NCBI RefSeq assembly: GCF_019720895.1
Contig: NZ_JAHKSH010000001.1
Coordinates: forward strand, 1 to 64,000
Direction of reading: 5' to 3'
Source: Microbacterium salitolerans
Lineage (GTDB): Bacteria; Actinomycetota; Actinomycetes; Actinomycetales; Microbacteriaceae
DNA length: 64,000 nt
Shown: one piece after another, positions 61,601 to 64,000 of the stretch
How the letters are laid out: every line of letters begins with the position of its first letter
Position numbering within the stretch: position 1 is the stretch's first letter
The notes under the pieces: generated by a model
The model's database searches: none
What the model was told of the DNA's origin: nothing
Seen by the model: only the letters and a program-made list of their open reading frames with translations
Made by a program: the position numbers and the translations under genes

Positions 61601-62362
61601 GAGGGCGCGCGACTGCTCTTCGACGCGTCCGAGGCCGACGAGCACGGGCAGGCCGCGGGCGAGTTCGGTCATGTGGTTCGCGAGCGTCGTGAGAGACGAC
61701 AGGGCCTCGTCGGTGCGCTGCTGCGTGTGCTTGCCGATGAGGATCATGAACAGCGGCACGAGCGGCACCGTCACGACGACGATGAGCGCGCTCACCCAGT
61801 CGGCGCCGAGGATGCGGAGGCCCACCACGAGCGGCACGATCGCGGCCTGGATGATCGCGGGCAGGCTCGTCGTGTAGTACCCGTCGAGATCGTCGAGGCC
61901 GTCGGTCGCCAGCACGGCGACGGATCCCTCGCTCTCGCGGCTCGACGAGATGCGGGCGGGGGCCGCGGGCATCTCGCGGGCCTCGTCGGCGGTGTCGGCG
62001 GACTCGAGGTCGGCGCCCTCGGCGTCGCCGGCCGCGATGCGGCTCCAGAGCTGCGAGCGCAGCGTGCGCTTGACGCCGATCGCGATGCGCTGGGCGACGA
62101 TCTGGGTGCCCCAGCTCGCGAGCGCGCGCAGCAGCGCGCCCCCGCAGCCGAGCCAGACGATCTCTCGGATGTCGAGCGATCCGCTCTGCACGCCCGCCAC
62201 ACCGGCCGCGACCGCACCGGCGACGAGCACGAGGCCGAGCCCCTTGAGCGCCGCGAGCAGCCCGAGCACGAACAGCGCGATCTTGGGGACGGGACCGAGT
62301 TCGGGCCGCCGCGCCTCGTCCTTCGGGCGAGCGGCCTCGAGCGTCCAGGGGTCGTTGCTCAT
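58652..62362 (-). CDS. cydDC: Fused CydD-CydC thiol/haem ABC exporter
   Basis: 1236 residues, two complete ABC half-transporters in one ORF. The CydD-like half (1-650) has membrane helices, Walker A GPSGAGKST near residue 446 and a degenerate signature ELSPGELRRLSVARAL. An acidic, Pro-rich linker (about 650-740) joins the CydC-like half (FHDQNVSTKHALRGMLKPARAMW...), with Walker A GRSGSGKST near residue 1057 and a canonical LSGGERQRLAVARAL. It exports cysteine/glutathione and is needed for cytochrome bd assembly. The 3' end of cydB lies upstream on the same strand, with a protease/inhibitor pair between. Confidence 0.93.
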   Translation of the reverse strand: MSNDPWTLEAARPKDEARRPELGPVPKIALFVLGLLAALKGLGLVLVAGAVAAGVAGVQSGSLDIREIVWLGCGGALLRALASWGTQIVAQRIAIGVKRTLRSQLWSRIAAGDAEGADLESADTADEAREMPAAPARISSSRESEGSVAVLATDGLDDLDGYYTTSLPAIIQAAIVPLVVGLRILGADWVSALIVVVTVPLVPLFMILIGKHTQQRTDEALSSLTTLANHMTELARGLPVLVGLGRVEEQSRALGGIQTEYRTRTRETLRWAFLSALALELISTISVAVVAVFLGLRLLYGTVGLETALIALILAPECFNALREMGSAFHSSQNGLSALQRVKGILAGARRDDVRGAELPVVADITQPIDLPLTKNLPETFEQPEDFPTLAEIAAGTAWQDDPLPEHEPDLDPIVVRDLTVHYAGRAEPTLASFTAHIRGITAITGPSGAGKSTLLGALTGTLPADSFSSGWVVGVDADQLAWSPQMPHAFTATPWDELTLYGSANPEASLRELGLAHTAESSISELSPGELRRLSVARALARVDDGATVLVLDEPTAHLDDRAADRVRAAIRRRADRAVVVLATHEPETLALATRRVSVRAPLPLPSDDADPVPAASLADDPTPVTQPVEQDPGPAEPAPPTADADGDDADGPTTSTVGIPVITDQIRLVDGPSSENIRLPKLRGPKHRVFHDQNVSTKHALRGMLKPARAMWLLGVLLAFTTIAMGLSLTAVSGWLIVRASVEEHIMYLLVAIVGVRFFGIGRAVSRYAERLVTHDAAFRVVDTLRLTLWRSIAARGAGSRRLLEGGSPLDYLVTLADELRDLLPRTIPPLAVGALSIIAITVTTALVAPQLTLLVAATLLVAGTLAVVVAILAERGAAKSRIRERSALVRGTSALASSADDLRGNGVAAPALARLERAGDRLARAERRSAWSAGLGSAIVIAAASALAVIVPLWSVGAPAELVCVVALLALAAVEPLENLVAGAHRVPVLREVVRRLAPLTTVPAPVSRGTQPAPRPVTELSLTGVAATYPGRKDPVFRGVSGSVDAGQWLIVKGRSGSGKSTLLSVIMGALRATKGTVRANGLPLSEIAAVDWRRRVAWCPQDAYVFDSTLRANLLLARDRDVAPTDDDMADVLRRAGLGPLLDTLPDGLDTRVGSAGSGLSGGERQRLAVARALLTDADVILLDEPTAHLDAPTARAMMADIRRATRDRIVVLVSHRPDDRDLARAQVISL

Positions 62363-62438
62363 CGCACCTATGCCTACCGGATCGAGCTGACCGGCGCATG
62401 CTCGGTCGCGGGGACGCGGCCTGCGGGGTCTCGGGAGC

Positions 62439-62738
62439 TCACGCGCCCGCCTCCTGGACGCGCGTGACGAGTTCCTTCCACGGCCCCGTGAGCTCGGCTT
62501 CCGGAACGTCGGCCGTGCGGCGGACCGTGGAGATGCGGGCCTCGATGTGCCAGATGAAGCGATCGCGCGACGTCGCGTCGTCGCGGACCGCGTTCCAGGG
62601 GCATGCCTCGACGAGCGGGAGCCAGCGCTCTTCATCGCGGCCGACCGCCGCCGTCCACGTGCGTCGCAGCCCACCGAACCCGCCCGAGCGGATCACGACG
62701 ATGAGCGGCTCGTCAGTCGCGTCGTCCGGGTGCGGCAT
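62439..62738 (-). CDS. Emfourin-like protease inhibitor
   Basis: 99 residues. PLIVVIRSGGFGGLRRTWTAAV matches the emfourin pattern, an inhibitor of M4 (protealysin-like) metalloproteases first known from Serratia. The C-terminal half has FIWHIEARISTVRRTADVPE. It has no signal peptide. Its ATG lies inside the end of the protease gene (26-base overlap), so the two are co-translated and probably form a stoichiometric inhibitor-enzyme pair in the cytoplasm. Confidence 0.82.
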   Translation of the reverse strand: MPHPDDATDEPLIVVIRSGGFGGLRRTWTAAVGRDEERWLPLVEACPWNAVRDDATSRDRFIWHIEARISTVRRTADVPEAELTGPWKELVTRVQEAGA

Positions 62739-63762
62739 CGACCTGAACCCCCACTTCCGTCCAGCCGGTGCGCACGGCCGTCACCTCGGGGGAGTCGGCG
62801 CCGTACGCCGTCTCGGCCGCGGTCACCGTCGCCGCAGCGAATCCGGCGAAGTCGATGGTCGGTTCGAGACCCGACACCAGCGCGTCGTACCAGATGCGCC
62901 CCGCGCGCTCCCAGGCGAATCCGCCGATCGCGGTCGCCGCGAGATGGAAGGCGCGGTTGGGGATGCCCGAGTTGAGGTGCACCCCTCCGTTGTCCTCCGT
63001 CGTCTCGATGAAGTCGCGCATGTGGCCCGGCTGGGGATCGCTGCCGAGCACGTCGTCGTCGTACGCGGTCCCGGGCGCAGACATCGACCGCAGCGCGACG
63101 CCCTCGACCTGATCGGTGAACAGCCCCTCGCCGATGAGCCAGCTCGCGCTCGCCGCATCGTGCTGGCGCTGGTGCTGCTCGACCAGGGCTCCGAACACAT
63201 CGGAGACCGACTCGTTGAGCGCACCGGACTGGTCGCGGTAGACGAGGCCGGAGGCGTGCTCGGTGACGCCGTGCGCGAGCTCGTGGCCGATCACCGACAG
63301 CGACGCGGTGAAGCGGGTGAAGATCTCGCCGTCGCCGTCGCCGAACACCATGCGCTCGCCGTTCCAGAACGCGTTGTCGTACTGCCGCCCGTAGTGCACC
63401 GTCGCGAGCAGCGGCAGCCCCGAGGCGTCGATCGAATCGCGGCCGTAGGCCTTCGAGAACAGCGCGTAGGTGGCGCCGAGGCCGTCGTACGCCTCGTCGA
63501 CCGCCGGATCGCCCGTCGCGGCGTCGCCCTCCGAGCGCACGGTCGCGCCGGGCAGTACCTCGGCCTCCTGGGCGTCGCTGATGGTGCGGTCGAGCCCCGC
63601 GCGCGAGGCTGCCGCACGCGGGTGCATGCTCTGTCGTCGCGTGCGGAACGCCGGATCCTGCAGCAGGGTGCGCTGTGCCGCCGACGCGGCGCGTTCGTAG
63701 CGGCTCTCGTCGAGTCGGGCGATGCGATCGAGCAGATGCGGGGGGACGATTCCGAGGGTCAT
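62713..63762 (-). CDS. M4 metallopeptidase, protealysin-like
   Basis: 349 residues. It has a short protealysin-type propeptide with the PPHLL motif at residues 7-11 and no signal peptide. Zinc motif H160-E-L-A-H164 in SVIGHELAHGVTEH, Glu184 in ALNESVSDVFG, and the active-site His region NGGVHLNSGIPNRAFH. It is an active-looking protease. The ATG at MTLGIVPP lies 6 bases after TAGCTT (leaderless); a GTG two codons earlier is an alternative. The emfourin-like inhibitor gene overlaps its 3' end. Confidence 0.92.
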   Translation of the reverse strand: MTLGIVPPHLLDRIARLDESRYERAASAAQRTLLQDPAFRTRRQSMHPRAAASRAGLDRTISDAQEAEVLPGATVRSEGDAATGDPAVDEAYDGLGATYALFSKAYGRDSIDASGLPLLATVHYGRQYDNAFWNGERMVFGDGDGEIFTRFTASLSVIGHELAHGVTEHASGLVYRDQSGALNESVSDVFGALVEQHQRQHDAASASWLIGEGLFTDQVEGVALRSMSAPGTAYDDDVLGSDPQPGHMRDFIETTEDNGGVHLNSGIPNRAFHLAATAIGGFAWERAGRIWYDALVSGLEPTIDFAGFAAATVTAAETAYGADSPEVTAVRTGWTEVGVQVDAAPGRRD

Positions 63763-63816
63763 GGCCACAAGCTACGCCGAACCTCCGACATTCGAGAGGG
63801 GACCGTGGGTGGTGTT

Positions 63817-63884
63817 CTGAGGAGATGTGCGAGCTCGAGGAGCCGCGGCGCGGATCCGTTCCTCAGTGCGGCACATCTCCTCAG
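63817..63884. repeat. Intergenic inverted repeat, single copy (type E)
   Basis: CTGAGGAGATGTGC (63817-63830) pairs perfectly with 63871-63884, interior 40 bases. It lies between the 3' end of cydB and the M4 protease promoter on the same strand, probably terminating cydB transcription. Confidence 0.65.
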
Positions 63885-63895
63885 GAATGCGTCGA

Positions 63896-64000
63896 CTACT
63901 TCGCGCGCAGGATGGCGGGGAGGACGATGTGGGCGTCCGGGATCATGCCCGGCGTGATGCGCTTGCGGAACACCCAGTACGACCACGCCTGGTAGCCGAT
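63896..64000 (-). CDS. cydB: Cytochrome bd ubiquinol oxidase subunit II, 3' end (partial)
   Basis: The last 34 codons of a gene running off the right edge. The translation starts IGYQAWSYWVFRKRITPGMI and ends in ...VLPAILRAK; Y-Q-x-W-x-Y-W-V-F-R is the usual CydB C-terminal membrane-exit motif. The presence of cydDC downstream on the same strand supports this. Only the tail is visible. Confidence 0.82.
   Translation of the reverse strand: MGYQAWSYWVFRKRITPGMIPDAHIVLPAILRAK

Noticed and set aside
58652-62362. cydDC fusion as a sequencing artefact joining two genes
   Set aside because: The frame is continuous through a long linker with normal codon use and no stop or restart signal; fused forms are plausible in this family.
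59399-62467. A 1022-codon open frame on the plus strand opposite cydDC
   Set aside because: Antisense shadow: the minus-strand frame encodes clear ABC transporter motifs, and the plus-strand translation is low-complexity Arg/Asp/Glu-rich with no domain. Long antisense frames are common at 70% GC.

Overview
The window is a 64 kb piece of a very GC-rich (about 70%) actinobacterial chromosome, most likely from the Microbacteriaceae (Microbacterium or a close relative). The evidence is codon usage dominated by GC-ending codons, TANNNT -10 boxes placed directly before start codons, an HspR/HAIR-controlled clpB, a DUF6049-murJ pair, and protein families typical of that group. I see no rRNA, tRNA, CRISPR array, transposase or prophage. 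Gene density is high and no gene-free stretch exceeds about 280 bases.

Layout. 0-3.5 kb: alpha/beta hydrolase with a divergent MerR regulator, a glycolipid-binding-domain protein, trxA and trxB. 3.7-10.6 kb: DoxX protein, then a galactoside uptake and hydrolysis locus (LacI regulator, two ABC permeases, binding lipoprotein, GH42 beta-galactosidase). 10.7-14.4 kb: murJ and a DUF6049 protein. 14.6-17 kb: galT-galK. 17-25.7 kb: methyltransferase, Ohr, a TetR/SDR pair, a zinc alcohol dehydrogenase, ArsR plus AHSA1-type protein, pcnA and an IclR regulator. 25.8-31.4 kb: a LigM-like aromatic O-demethylase, two GT4 glycosyltransferases and a GlxA-type AraC regulator facing a small membrane peptide. 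31.4-39.4 kb: clpB, nitroreductase, a NatAB-type exporter and a two-component system. 39.5-47 kb: xthA, pyrE, a ROK kinase, a HAD/small peptide/VOC operon, and an MntR-like regulator with mntH. 47-55 kb: housekeeping enzymes, MATE transporter, M13 peptidase, a catalytically degenerate beta-lactamase-fold protein and purU. 55-64 kb: MFS transporter, an IclR regulator with pobA, a fused CydDC exporter, then a protealysin-like protease with an overlapping emfourin-like inhibitor gene, and the 3' end of cydB.

How it fits together. BgaL, the ABC importer, GalT and GalK give most of a beta-galactoside to Leloir route; galE and the importer's ATPase are not in the window. LigM and PobA point to catabolism of lignin-type aromatics. 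MntR/MntH, Ohr and TrxA/TrxB serve metal and redox homeostasis. trxA/trxB, murJ/DUF6049 and pcnA are usually close together near oriC in actinobacteria; here they are separated by the sugar and detoxification genes.

The most unusual material lies between and around genes: at least four families of intergenic inverted repeats (one with compensatory base changes between copies), a strong excess of the palindrome GGATCC, about 20 genes whose -10 box sits 6-7 bases from the start codon (leaderless transcripts), and the protease/inhibitor cassette set between cydB and cydDC.
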